From Seminavis robusta (lineage: Eukaryota > Bacillariophyta > Bacillariophyceae > Naviculales > Naviculaceae), in the NCBI GenBank assembly GCA_903772945.1, contig CAICTM010000065.1, positions 1-64,000 of the forward strand: a DNA stretch of 64,000 nt. The letters run 5' to 3'. The notes beneath the pieces were generated by a model. That model was not told where the DNA came from and made no database searches. It saw only the letters and a list, made by a program, of their open reading frames with translations. How positions within the stretch are numbered: the first letter of the stretch is position 1; every line of letters begins with the position of its first letter. This document shows positions 1 through 10,115 of the stretch, piece after piece. The translations under genes and the position numbers were made by a program.

Positions 1-1230
1 TTATGCGTTGCAGAAGCAGCTTAGGAAGAACAGGCAAAGATTGAGAAGCTGAGTTTGGAAGGAACCGACACTGATTCGGATGCTACTGATGATGAATCGG
101 TAGCCAAAGATCGATGTTCCATTTTATTTGTCAACCACTGATGAAGGTGATCCGATGAATAAGGAGATAAAGACAGCAATCAAGAACACTGACTTGGCGG
201 AGGTTCAAGTTTTCAACAGCGACAAGCTGGCATTGCCCTTACCACGGCCACTCTTGATACTATGCAGTTGAAGGGGCTTATGTTGACTGGCAATACAAAG
301 AAGGACAGACGTACGTTAATTGAGTTGGTTTTGCTTGCGGATTGTCTGATGCACCTTGCAAATCTCACACCGGCTACCTCCCTTTTCTTGCTGTGCTGAC
401 ATAGGTATTAAGTCCAAGCGCAAACTGTTCATCAAGCTCTGGTCACCTATTGCAGTCAAGACCCTCAATGTTTACGCAACTATGTTTGTAACCGAATCTT
501 TGAGCATGTCAAGAAGCTTGTCAAGGTACATGGAGTGGAAAAGTTCCCAACCATGATTGAGGTCCTGAAGGTGATCAAGCGGGATGCCATCTTGTTGCCA
601 CCTGGAGAGGGAGCCACTGAGGGTGCGAAGGCACAGCATGAGCGACTCATGTTTGTTGCTAAATGGATGTGGGATTGCCTCTTTGCTCAGGCTGGTGGTG
701 CATCCAAGTTTTGGAGGAAGGCAGTTCGCAAGAACTACATCATTTCGGAAGCCAGGGTTGATGGTTTGGAGGCTTTCCCTCCCAATTCGGAAGCATTTGC
801 TGCCCTCGCCTTCGAGAATGGTTACACAGCGGAACCAGGTGCTGTGGACAATGAAGGCAACCCTACCAATGGAAAGTGGCACGAGTACTTCAAGGTTACC
901 AATGGCTTCACCTTGGACGTGAAGTTGCCTCGCTCCAGCAAAGCAGATGATCCGGAGGGAGTTTATGAAGGGAGGTACTCCAGTTCCAAGGCTGGATCTT
1001 CTGCTTTTGGAGGGTGGGGTGATAACGGCCTTCGCCGCTTCAAGGATTTGCAGAAGCTTGTCAAGGAATCTAGAGCCCAGGACCATGCTAAATTGGTGGA
1101 GCGGGCCATCCTTGCTCGTGTGCGCAAGGACATCTACAAGATTCCTGATAGTGTCGATGCTGGAACTGAGGACTCGAAGAAGCGCAAGCGCCAAGAGTCC
1201 AGTGTGAATCTTGATGAGATTGATGATTAG
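1..1230 (+). CDS. Unrecognised protein, 5' part outside or degraded
   Basis: An open frame runs from about 408 to a TAG at 1228-1230. It encodes a soluble, Trp- and Lys-rich protein ending in a basic then acidic tail (KKRKRQ followed by DEIDD), which resembles a nuclear localisation signal. There is no convincing start ATG: the frame is open upstream of the first Met and stops near 406. Bases 1-400 read as related coding sequence in shifting frames, so the gene is either spliced (a possible AG acceptor lies just before 408) or decayed. I recognise no domain. It may be a host gene or the tail of an old element. The rest of the gene lies left of the window. Confidence 0.4.
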
Positions 1231-2052
1231 GTTGCCCCTTGGCAACCTAGGACCCCATCATTTGGTGGGGTCCTACCCAGGCTTTTGGTGGCTTCCTCCA
1301 CTTTTCAATTTCATTTCTCCCCTTTTAGCAGGGCTTCCAAGACGACTTTGTTACCTATGGCGTCCTTGTTTGGTTGCCCCAGCCGTCCTGTTTTGGAATC
1401 ATTTGGACCCTTTTCTCGGACCTATGGATGCCCGTACCGTTACAGTTGGTTACATATGAGTGACCTGTTTCTCCCCTTTTACTACGAACATTATGTCATT
1501 GTTCGCTTACCTCCACTACTCTGTTATTAGTAGTACCATAACGAATTTAGCCCCAATCATATCCAACATTGTGTACTGCTTTTCTCCATTTTGGAAACCC
1601 CTACTTATAGATTTAGTAACCTAGGACTCTTTCATTTGGGAAGGAATGGCTGAGCTGTTTTGGATTCCGGGGCTTGGGGAATAGCCTACAACTACCCTTC
1701 TGTAATTAGCATCACAAAGTGCATCAACTTGTAAGCCATGTATAGAAAGGGGAACGGAATTCGGTAGAGGAATAGTGAACACTTAGTTCAACATTCTGTA
1801 ACCGTTACGCCAATGACTTGTGCTGCAATTGCATCTGTATATGCCTGAGTCGATCGTCTTCAATTAGTAGGATAAGAGGTTCTTGAATATTGCACAGCTG
1901 ACCTCACAAAATGGGAAGGATCATTCCTCGGTGTTCCCACCATACATAAGCGCGAGGTCAGTTACCGATTGGTAACCTTACCATCGACTGACCTGGCAAT
2001 TTTGTAACCGACCTCGCTGTTTTCGCGCTACCCCATTATGCGCTTCTTAGAT
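1231..2052. other. Intergenic, no gene seen; imperfect inverted repeat
   Basis: No supported coding region. The only structure I see is an imperfect inverted repeat. Arms at 1952-1966 (gcgaggtcagttacc) and 2004-2017 (gtaaccgacctcgc) differ by one base, with a second nested pair (aggtcagt / actgacct) between them. It could be a hairpin or the end of a small non-autonomous transposon. Confidence 0.4.
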
Positions 2053-2279
2053 GGAATCTTCCACGCGTTCCGTTTTTGGATCGTGGAGTGAGTAGGATTG
2101 CTACCGCAACCTACTCTATCACACTCTACAGTCTCCCGCGGGAGTTCAGATCTACGATCCTTTGGTTGTAGATCTCTCTCGTTGATTAGTTTTCATAGCT
2201 TTCTAATCCTCTCATAACTTTCATTCTCTCAAACTCAAAACACTCGAAAGATCTTTACACTAGCTTTTAGCGTAGTGCA
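2053..2279 (+). mobile_element. Ty3/gypsy (GyDi-type) LTR fragment
   Basis: This stretch matches the inner and 3' part of the LTRs at 11175-11596, 15897-16318 and, inverted, 39294-39716 and 43416-43838. Shared features are the cctcccgcgggag-like core, the actcgaaagatc stretch and the terminal tagcgtagtgca. The outer part of the LTR is missing on the left, and no internal gypsy sequence adjoins it. It is a fossil LTR piece lying at the truncated end of the piggyBac-like gene to its right. Confidence 0.75.
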
Positions 2280-3427
2280 TTCCCTTCTCTCTGATCAAAG
2301 CGACGCATCAAGGCTCCAGAGCTTCCACCGTGCACACCATCCATCACCACAACTCCATCCCAGCGTAGGATCTCGCAAGGATTTGTGCACTTGAAGTCGT
2401 GGCCATATCCATTTCCAAGCTCCAGTTCTCCCATTGCATACAGGTTCGAAAACTGAGAGACCTTGTGATAGAAACCTTTCCTTGGATCATCCTTCACAGA
2501 AGATTTGGATGGATCACAAATGGGAAGAAGCAATTGATAAAAGAAGAGGGCATCAGGAGATCCATCTGGTTCACACATCCTGTCGCTGTTCAGGCCAAGA
2601 GCTTCTAGTTTCGTTGCATCGAGGCATCCTTTTCTCTCCTTTGGAAACATGTTGTCCTTGCTGGCTCCATGGCGGTATTGAGGAAAGGAATCCTGCTGCG
2701 TACCATCCCAGCTGTCATAATGGAATTCGAATCCACCGTGGACTCTCTTTCCTGTGCCTGGATCCAAGGGGACTGGAGTAGCTCCGGTTGGAAGGGAATG
2801 GTAGGCATATGTCTTGTTGTCTTGCTTGTTCCTCGCCTTCCTAAATTTGGCTGTGAAGACATAATGTGACCATTGTCACGGATTATCAACATCCTCAAAT
2901 TTTGGTTCGCCTTTTTCAGATTTTGGTTTTGGAAGCTTCCATCCAGCGGGAGGACCAGGCGCTTCCCAATTAGGAGGAGCACCATCGATATTCTTTGGTG
3001 GGATGTCGGCATTGGATTCCTCATTGGATGGAATGAAGTCGGTGTCATCTGGAATGGCGGCAAGATTTTCTTGTTGATGTTCATTTCTCTCATTCGAAAC
3101 TTCCCTGAAAAGAGCATTATTGCCTGGGCCTTCCCCTTCATCCTCTGAATCTGGATCGCCAGCATTCTCTTGATATCGAGCAGCGTCATATTCAGCTTCG
3201 TACTGCACAGGATCCACCCCAGATGCCTCCGTCGCCGTGGAATCAGCATTGTGATGATGGCCGGAAGGTGATGTCATTTCTGACACTGATGGCGAACCAC
3301 GCGCCAATACGCTGCGAACTGGAGTTCTCCGGGCACTACTAGAGCTACTGGCATTGTTCCTTGGTGCCCCGCTGCTATTCCGTGGCGTTGCAACGCTTCT
3401 TTTTTCCGAAGAAAGCGTCATTGTCAA
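2280..3427 (-). pseudogene. piggyBac/IS4-like transposase, N-terminal part, broken
   Basis: Reading leftward from an ATG at 3427, one frame covers about 380 codons. It starts with a Ser/Thr/Arg-rich tail, then an acidic stretch, a PPNWEAPGPPAGWKLP segment and GEPKFEDVDNP. After one in-frame TGA (2873-2875) the same frame continues with QWSHYVF and a segment rich in Trp, Tyr and Asp that includes FFYQLLLPICDPS. This order (PPxGW, DNPGxW, a YHxLPTGATPVP-like run, then the LPICDPS block) is what I know from the N-termini of piggyBac-like (DDE_Tnp_1_7) transposases annotated in diatoms. The catalytic Asp region is absent because the frame runs into a gypsy LTR at 2279. One nonsense codon and a lost C-terminus make it inactive. 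The family call is from memory of the motif. Confidence 0.5.
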
Positions 3428-4107
3428 CTTCCGATGGCTATTTTTGCAGCGAAAAAAAAAATGCTTCAGTCACGTACATTCAGCACTGGAAAAGCTGTGC
3501 GCCAAACAGCCACGAAATAGCCGACAAGCTCCCAATGCTAAATCATCGTGTATGGTGACCAACATAGCGCTTGTCAGCTATCAACATGCTATCAAAGAGG
3601 GTGAAACACACGCATGGAAGAGGGTAGGCGCCCAAAAGAATGGCGCAGAGCATGTGTAAAGTTTCATTAACTCAAAACCTAAACCAGCTATTTTATTGCC
3701 GTTCTAGTGTGCGGCCGTGACTAAACGATAGCTTACCTACTAGAGGCTAGTGTTAGGATGCATTGCAGCTTAGCGGGCTTGAAATGCTGATTTCGAACAT
3801 TCGACCAGACAATCGATTTGCCAACGCACGACACTTTGGAACGCAATCCACCATGATCATCGCCAAACCCAGCTCCTTCTTCCTCTTGCTTCCCATCCTC
3901 CAGTCGATCCTTGCTCAAACCAAAACTGGACCATCCCAGGACCAACCAACCACCGATTACCGTACGTTCAAGCAACATTGGTCAGGCCCGAAACAACCCC
4001 GAAACCATTCTGACTTCCTACGAGAGCTAGCTAGCTATTCGCTTTGTTTTGACTAAATCAGAGTGGCTCTCTTTCTCATTGTTACATTACACAATAAGAC
4101 ACACACC
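3428..4107. other. Intergenic; small signal-peptide-like ORF
   Basis: Mostly non-coding. A 68-codon ORF (3853-4056, +) begins MIIAKPSSFFLLLPILQSI and looks like a signal peptide, followed by a polar tail. It could be an upstream exon of the 4108 gene, since a gtacgt donor-like site lies at 3961, or just leader sequence. I do not call it a gene. Confidence 0.3.
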
Positions 4108-5272
4108 ATGTTTCGGAACCGAAAACACCAAGAAACGCTGCCGATGAGTGGCAATGTGGCGCCGTCATCGTTTCATTTTCCAACCGGCAATGGAAAAAGT
4201 TCGTATGCGAGCATGGGATCCGATGGATCGGGCAAAGCCATTCGCATGGAAGCTCCCATTGCTCGTGCTTGGAAAAAGGCGTCTGGATATACCAAGGGAT
4301 CCTACTATGCCCTCATCACCTGCTTTCTAATGACGTATTTTGGCTATCGTTGGCTGAGATGGAATCATGGTGAGTTTCAGAAAGAGGAAAGAGAAAAAAG
4401 AAAAACAAACAATGAGATGATTTGATAAAGATGGATTCGGTTGATTCCTCATTATTTTCGTGCCTCTCTTTCTGTTGTGTTGGATAGCTTCTGTTCATTT
4501 GACATGTCATTCGGAAGAGTGTACGTTTTGGATCACACCGCAGGGATGGAATGGAAGCCACAAGGCGACGTTTCCTCGACACCAACTGGTTAGCGCCGAA
4601 GCCATGAAAGTCACCAAAGAGGGAGAGTTTGTAGAAATGAGTCCTCGCCTCGACAATTTCCAAGATATTCCCGGAAAGGGGAAAAACAAAAACAAGAAAA
4701 AGACTTCCAGCTACAAAGGACCCGACAAAAACGGACACTATCCATCCTATCGAGTGACTCTGCGAGTCGCTTCGGAAGAGCAACAACAACAACAAACAGG
4801 AGATAGTACCCCAGGTGATGCCGAGGAAATTTTATCCAATGAAATCCCCAGTTCACCTCTGACGACCATCGAACGCTTTATGGAAAAGGGCAGCGAGGAA
4901 AATACCTTGACAATCATCATTCGCAAATTCAATATTGGCCAAAGTCGAAGACGCGTCAAAACCACCGTGCAAAAGATTGATTCCTACATTAAACGACGTC
5001 GTCACAAATTGACCATCAAGGAAAACGTACCACCGGCATGGCAAGGCATTCTCTTGCTAGTGGTGGGTATCTTTGGATTGCTGCTGACCGTACTGATAGG
5101 TCAATTCTGGGATGATGACTCGTCTCATCTTCCCAAAAAACGACAAAGTGGACCGGGAACTCGTACTCGAAAGACACCCGACTACAAGGGCAAACGGCCG
5201 TCGGTAGCGAGTTCCGTCAACCGAGGAGCGAGTGCCGTCAACCGAGGAGGAGGTCGATCGAAAGCGTACTAA
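4108..5272 (+). CDS. Hypothetical protein with two transmembrane segments
   Basis: Two exons, 4108-4369 and 4488-5272, are joined over a 118-bp GT-AG intron (gtgagt ... gatag) that splits an Ala codon (G|CT). The product is 348 residues. An N-terminal basic/Ser-rich stretch is followed by a TM helix near residues 65-80 (YALITCFLMTYFGYRW). A polar region comes next with CHSEECTFWITPQGWNG, Lys-rich and poly-Gln runs and a basic SRRRVK segment. A second TM lies near 274-294 (GILLLVVGIFGLLLTVLIGQ), and the tail is Arg/Ser/Gly-rich. The segment between the two helices could face a lumen or the outside. No enzyme motif is visible. The start is the first ATG of exon 1 with the context cacaccATG. I do not recognise the family. 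Confidence 0.7.
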
Positions 5273-6040
5273 TAATCAACCACACGAAGCAATCATCGGA
5301 ACGTTTCATGACAATCCACCCGCTTTTTATCCTTCTTTTTGGAAGGTGCTTGTTTGCAAGTTTTAAACGTACAATATAGATACGAAATCTACATGCGCTA
5401 GCGACCGTATGAGCAGAGGTGCAGTGGCTCCTCACGTTTCGAACAACTACCGTACAGTCTCCAATCCCTTTATCCTTGCCGTACGTGCGTGCATACCAGT
5501 AGACTGGTTGATGTTCAATTTCCAACTCATCGAGTTGAGTGTCGGATCGACTCGACTCAGTGGGATCGAAGCAATTCGCAGTTCAGTTCAGAACTTTGCA
5601 TCGGGTGCGTGTGCTGACCTCCAAAGCCTAGCTAGGGTTGAACGGAGAGGAACACGCAGCGTGACAAAAACTGGCTGCCAATGGAGGTGCTGCCAGATTC
5701 GCCTCTCTACAGCGTGGCAGTACACGAACCGTGGAAAGGAACCAAGCGTTCAACTCAATAGCTATCCCGGAAACTCTGTGTGAGATGTGCTTGTATATGC
5801 TGTGGGCACTACCGATCGTGAGAGACTGAACCGAAGGATCGCAATACACTTTGCCATGATCGTACCTGAGGCAAGGCTCGCCGGAAACTCTCCACCGTGG
5901 AACCTCACGATCGTGGCCGTGGACAGCTCTGATCCTGGATCGAGACGAGATCACCAAACAAAAGTCTCACAAATCCACCATTGCTTCTCCAAATAATACT
6001 AGTATTGTTCCAAGGACAAGGACTTCAATCTGTCAATCCA
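5273..6040. other. Intergenic, nothing recognised
   Basis: Separates two plus-strand genes. Short open frames on both strands lack recognisable motifs. It probably holds the 3' end of the upstream gene and the promoter of the BTB gene. Confidence 0.5.
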
Positions 6041-6937
6041 ATGAGTGCCAACGACGACGAAAAACCGCCGGTCAACAAGAAGCCTCGCCTTGAGTGCTTT
6101 GAATGCCAAGATGGACCTGATGTGGTCGTCATCGTCGGAGACACCGAATTTGAAGAGTACAGCCACAACCTTCGTTGTTGGAGTGGCTACTTTGATGGCG
6201 CCTTTCGCAGTGGGATGAAAGAGTCTGAATCCAAACGTTTTGAGTTTCCCGACAAGGATCCTAAAGAGTGGGAGCTTATAAGGTCCCTGTTCGTTCCGCT
6301 CTCCAAGGCGAAAGTGACGCAAGAGAACTACCCAATCTTGCATCCCTGGTTCGAAATGCTCTGCTGCAAATCGGGACTGGATGACTGCGATGATGTTGTC
6401 TGTAAGGTGGTGAGCAGGGTCCGTGTCAAAAAGAGTACCGGTTGCGTGGAAAGGATTGTGTCGGTTGCAACCAAATGCATCGAATGGAATAGAAACATTC
6501 CCAAGGACAAGTGTCTCGACGTGTTGAAATCCGTTCTTCAAGACCCTTCCGACTGGACGTTGGATGCGACGGGTGTTCTCAGTATCTTGGCATTAGTCGC
6601 CAAAGACGAATCGGTCTGCAAGACATTGTGGCCCCTTGTCAAGACATTTCTCCCTTCTGAAATGGCAACGAGCGAATTCCAAGGCGACGGGATTCATAGT
6701 GGCTTGCAAGATAACATCGCAGTCAATGAGTTCATTCAGCTCAAGTTGGAAGCCATGAAGGGCATGAAGGCAGCTGCCACCTTACACTCTTTGGTTCAAA
6801 GAATCAAAACCCTTGTTTCTGAGGATCAAGACCTGAATAACCCGTTCGATGAAGCACCATTTAGCGAAGTGGTCGACGGCCACCTGAGATATGACAAACA
6901 GTTTGTGCGTGCTTTCGATGCGGTGTTCGATAATTGA
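6041..6937 (+). CDS. BTB/POZ domain protein
   Basis: A single-exon gene of 298 residues, starting at the ATG of MSANDDEKPP. After a basic N-terminus (KKPRL) comes a BTB/POZ core at about residues 27-95. It contains DVVVIVGDTEFEEYSHNL, the S-x-YF-x-x-AF block (CWSGYFDGAF), a MKESESKRFEFPD strand and an EWELIRSLF helix. This matches the family's order of strand, conserved buried Asp/His-like region, helix and FPD. BTB domains mediate dimerisation and often link substrates to Cul3 ubiquitin ligases. That role is inferred here. The C-terminal two thirds are helical and unfamiliar, with no Kelch or ankyrin repeats. The frame stays open 20 codons upstream, but the sequence there is not protein-like. 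Confidence 0.8.
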   Translation: MSANDDEKPPVNKKPRLECFECQDGPDVVVIVGDTEFEEYSHNLRCWSGYFDGAFRSGMKESESKRFEFPDKDPKEWELIRSLFVPLSKAKVTQENYPILHPWFEMLCCKSGLDDCDDVVCKVVSRVRVKKSTGCVERIVSVATKCIEWNRNIPKDKCLDVLKSVLQDPSDWTLDATGVLSILALVAKDESVCKTLWPLVKTFLPSEMATSEFQGDGIHSGLQDNIAVNEFIQLKLEAMKGMKAAATLHSLVQRIKTLVSEDQDLNNPFDEAPFSEVVDGHLRYDKQFVRAFDAVFDN

Positions 6938-7401
6938 GTTGGATGTACAGGCTGTACTGATGATGTGCGGAGAGGGGAGGAAGAAGTGGACGATTTTTGG
7001 CTTGAATTGCCCGTTTGCAAATTTTATGGAGAAAGACGATGGACAGGGTTGTGACTCTTTAGTATTGCTACAATTGAGTACAAGAACTATGTAAGACCTC
7101 TATCAAGTTGATATCACCATTCTTTCTCTTTTTTACTACGGTATCCGTCGTGATTGTCGTGATGGTGAGGCATAGAGAAGCCTCCCAGTTGCGTGCCGGT
7201 ACCTACCGCCACAACTGTACCTATCAAGGAGGACGAAATCAACTCCCGCGCCTTGTTGAAAAAAGCCAGCTCTGCTGTGTTCAGAAAGATTCGCCACGTG
7301 GCCTTTCAATCATCCAAACTGCAATCCAAACCAACACAACACCGTTGGTATCGGTATAACTGAACTTGGAAGGCTCCAACGACAACCGGTATGTTTGCAA
7401 G
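6938..7401. other. Intergenic, nothing recognised
   Basis: A short non-coding gap between two genes on the same strand, pyrimidine-rich around 7110-7140. It is presumably the terminator of the BTB gene and the promoter of the next. Confidence 0.5.
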
Positions 7402-8496
7402 ATGATGAAACTGTGGTTCTCCTCAGTAGTAATTATAGCGACGGCATTTCTGCCCACTCGATCTGCTTTTTTGGCGCTTCGTCACGATGTCATTGCTTCC
7501 CAGAGGACATGCCGCCAGATTGGCTTCAATCCGAGCAACCCTCCCACCAAGGCTGTCTTCACTACTGGTACTGGGGTATTGTGCTCCACTGCTGTCCCAC
7601 AACGCCTCTTTGTAAGATTCTCCAAAGGACGTGACGATGAAGAGACAGACCAGGGTAGCAGCAAGAATAGCAACAATTCACCAGACTACAAAGATCGCCT
7701 TGCCAAACTGGATCAAACCATTGCCGAAGCGGCAGAAGAACGAAAACGACTTTTGAAAGCAGAATTGGATCGCATGGACAAATCAACTGTAAAGAAACGA
7801 GAAGCTAAAGAAGATTCGTTGGTAAAAGATGAGGGATTGGTTCCTGTGGACGAGTGGACTGCCAGAGAACTGCGACAGCCACCACCACCCTACACAGAAC
7901 CAGTATTTCAAAAAAGAACAAGTAGTCCGTCACGAATCAGCACACGATCCCGAGTCTCACGGTCAGACGCAGGCACTCTGGTGATTGAAGTTACTCCAGA
8001 AGGAATTTCCACGGGCACCTTATTCAATGGAGCGTTTTCCGTGGCGTGGTTCTCGGCCATTGTTCCCGCGACACTGGCGGCAGTCAGTGGAGGAGCGCTG
8101 GGAATGGCGTTGTTTATGGTCCCCTTTTGGGCTGCCGGTGGCATGGTAGCCAAACAAGCCGTTGTGGATCCATTCATCTCCAATACAGTCACGATTGGTC
8201 AATACGCTTGGAGCTTGGAGCAGCGATACGGAGACGGTAGCAAGCGCCAGGGAGCGGCTATTCAGAAACAAGAAGGCGCCACGGCTGATCTACAAGGAGC
8301 CAAGGTAGAATGTCCCTTGATTGTCAACAATGTGCCACAGTATCAGTTGAATCTGTACAGTAATGGGTATAATGGTGGCGTGGTCAGCCTTGGAGTTGGG
8401 TTACCTGAGGAGGAACTCCTCAAGGTTGCCGATGAAATCAACAATTATCTGGAAAGCGTTGCATCTGAAGAGGGAGATGAGGCGGCTCTTCGATAA
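7402..8496 (+). CDS. Probable plastid-targeted membrane protein
   Basis: 364 residues from ATG 7402 (MMKLWFSSVVIIATAF). A hydrophobic signal peptide ends at TRSAFLALRH, where A-F at the cleavage site fits the diatom bipartite plastid presequence (ASAFAP-type). The next stretch is Ser/Arg-rich and suits a transit peptide. A charged coiled-coil-like segment (about 95-130, rich in Lys/Glu/Ala) precedes a Pro-rich linker. A hydrophobic region near 215-255 (SVAWFSAIVPATLAAVSGGA onward) is long enough for two TM helices. The C-terminus is soluble with an acidic end. No catalytic motif is visible. Targeting is inferred from the N-terminus and function is unknown. The open frame extends 12 codons upstream only through a non-ATG codon. 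Confidence 0.7.
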   Translation: MMKLWFSSVVIIATAFLPTRSAFLALRHDVIASQRTCRQIGFNPSNPPTKAVFTTGTGVLCSTAVPQRLFVRFSKGRDDEETDQGSSKNSNNSPDYKDRLAKLDQTIAEAAEERKRLLKAELDRMDKSTVKKREAKEDSLVKDEGLVPVDEWTARELRQPPPPYTEPVFQKRTSSPSRISTRSRVSRSDAGTLVIEVTPEGISTGTLFNGAFSVAWFSAIVPATLAAVSGGALGMALFMVPFWAAGGMVAKQAVVDPFISNTVTIGQYAWSLEQRYGDGSKRQGAAIQKQEGATADLQGAKVECPLIVNNVPQYQLNLYSNGYNGGVVSLGVGLPEEELLKVADEINNYLESVASEEGDEAALR

Positions 8497-8747
8497 TGGT
8501 AATGATAAATCCACTAGCTAGCGACTCGAAGAAAAAAAATGGAGTTGCATAATGCAACTCGCTGTGTGTCATAACCTGATGGAGCGCTGTGTGTGCTGTC
8601 TACACGGTTCCGAACACGAGAAAGGAGTTATCCTCCGAACTGCCTGCAGCAAATAGCATATGTGTATGGCTGCCAAACAAAACAGCGACAAAAAACTAGC
8701 TGGCTAGCGCACGTAACCGAGATCAAACTAGGTCAAGCTAATAAGAC
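8497..8747. other. Convergent 3' intergenic gap
   Basis: A short gap between two genes whose 3' ends face each other. It holds small A/T-rich runs, including a poly-A run near 8535, and no gene. Confidence 0.4.
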
Positions 8748-10115
8748 CTACAAGGGGCAGCCGTTCTCCTCTGCCCATGCAAGGACTTCTGGATGCCTGC
8801 CTCTAGCACTAGCAAGGGTGTTGTCGTCCCAAGGGCATCCACTCTCACGGAGCCATTTCAGAATTTCTAGATGCCCACCTTCCGCAGCAGCTGAGCAGGT
8901 GGTAGCATCCCTTGGGCACCCATGGTCATGAACCCATTGTAGTGTTTCCAAATGACCACCTTTGGCTGCTGCTGAGGATGTCATTTCATCCCATGGACAT
9001 CCATTCTCGTGTGCCCATTTGAGAAGTTCCAAATGGCCATTTTCAGCTGCAGCTTTGCATGTTGAGGAATCCCATGGACATCCATTCTCGTGTGCCCATT
9101 TTAGAAGTTCCAAATGTCCTTTCTGGGCAGCCCGCGCACAGGTTTGTTCACTCCATGAGCACCCATGCTCACGAGCCCAAATCAGAACTTGCAAGTATCC
9201 CCTCTTGGCAGCCATGTGGCATGTACTGGCGTCCCATGGGCATCCATTCTCACGGAGCCATTTCAGCATTCCCAGTTGCTGGTTCTGTGCAGCAGCTCTG
9301 CAAGTTCTCTCATCCCAACGGCATCCATTCTCACGAGCCCATTGCAGAGTCTCCAAATGACCATTTACAGCTGCCGATGAGCAAGTTTTTGAGTTCCACG
9401 GGCATCCATTCTCGCGTGCCCATTTCAGAACTTCCAAATTTCCATTCAGGGCAGCACGCGCACAGGTTTTTACATTCCAAGGGCATCCATTCTGACGTGC
9501 CCAGATCAGAATCTCCAAGTATCCCCTTTTGGCTGCTATTTGGCAGGTGGTAGCATCCCAAGGGCATCCATTCTCACGTGCCCATTTCAAAACATCCAGA
9601 TGATTATTTTGCGCAGCAGCCCTGCAGGTTATTGGGTCCCACGGGCATCCATTATCACGAGCCCATTTCAAAATTTCCAGGCTCCCCTGTAAAGCAGCAC
9701 AATAGCATGTTTCAGCATCCCAAGGGTATCCCTTCTCACGGGCCCATTTGAGGACCCGAAGGCTCCCAAATTTGGCAATTGCCCGGCAGACCTTTTCACT
9801 GCGTAGGTCACTGACGCAACATTCGGCGCAGGCCACACTGCGAAGCGCAGCGCTGAAACAAGTGTCCTTGCCGGTTGCTGCACGGCTACTCTTGTGATCC
9901 ATGGTACCATCCCGCACCATTGGAGGACTTTTCACAGTGTCGCAATATTCCAGATAAAGCTGCTGCCATTGCTTGTTGACAGCTCCAAAAAAGGCAAATT
10001 GACCCATGCCCAAAAAGGGGAGAACGTCGTTGATCATGATATCCTTCCTATCCAACAGTGAGAGAATCGCGGGTGACAGTTTCTGTTTTTTGTGGCTTGC
10101 CTGGGAAGACAACAT
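8748..10115 (-). CDS. Ankyrin-like repeat protein with F-box-like N-terminus
   Basis: 455 residues from ATG 10115 (MLSSQASHKK) to the TAG after GCPL. Residues about 25-60 (IMINDVLPFLGMGQFAFFGA, then VNKQWQQLYLEY) have the pattern of an F-box: a hydrophobic start, a Leu-Pro-like turn and a Trp near the end. From about residue 105 there are 13 tandem units of 27 residues with consensus TCxAAAxxGHLEVLKWAREN followed by GCPWD. The unit keeps the ankyrin helix pair but is shorter than the usual 33 residues, a form common in diatoms and other protists. F-box plus ankyrin would suggest a substrate receptor of an SCF ubiquitin ligase, which is inference. Repeat units are well conserved at DNA level, so unequal exchange is likely. 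No intron seen. Confidence 0.85.
   Translation of the reverse strand: MLSSQASHKKQKLSPAILSLLDRKDIMINDVLPFLGMGQFAFFGAVNKQWQQLYLEYCDTVKSPPMVRDGTMDHKSSRAATGKDTCFSAALRSVACAECCVSDLRSEKVCRAIAKFGSLRVLKWAREKGYPWDAETCYCAALQGSLEILKWARDNGCPWDPITCRAAAQNNHLDVLKWARENGCPWDATTCQIAAKRGYLEILIWARQNGCPWNVKTCARAALNGNLEVLKWARENGCPWNSKTCSSAAVNGHLETLQWARENGCRWDERTCRAAAQNQQLGMLKWLRENGCPWDASTCHMAAKRGYLQVLIWAREHGCSWSEQTCARAAQKGHLELLKWAHENGCPWDSSTCKAAAENGHLELLKWAHENGCPWDEMTSSAAAKGGHLETLQWVHDHGCPRDATTCSAAAEGGHLEILKWLRESGCPWDDNTLASARGRHPEVLAWAEENGCPL

Noticed and set aside
8962-9553. Plus-strand ORFs with repeated SHGHPFS-type units
   Set aside because: Exact antisense of the ankyrin-like repeats. The repetition comes from the real gene on the minus strand.
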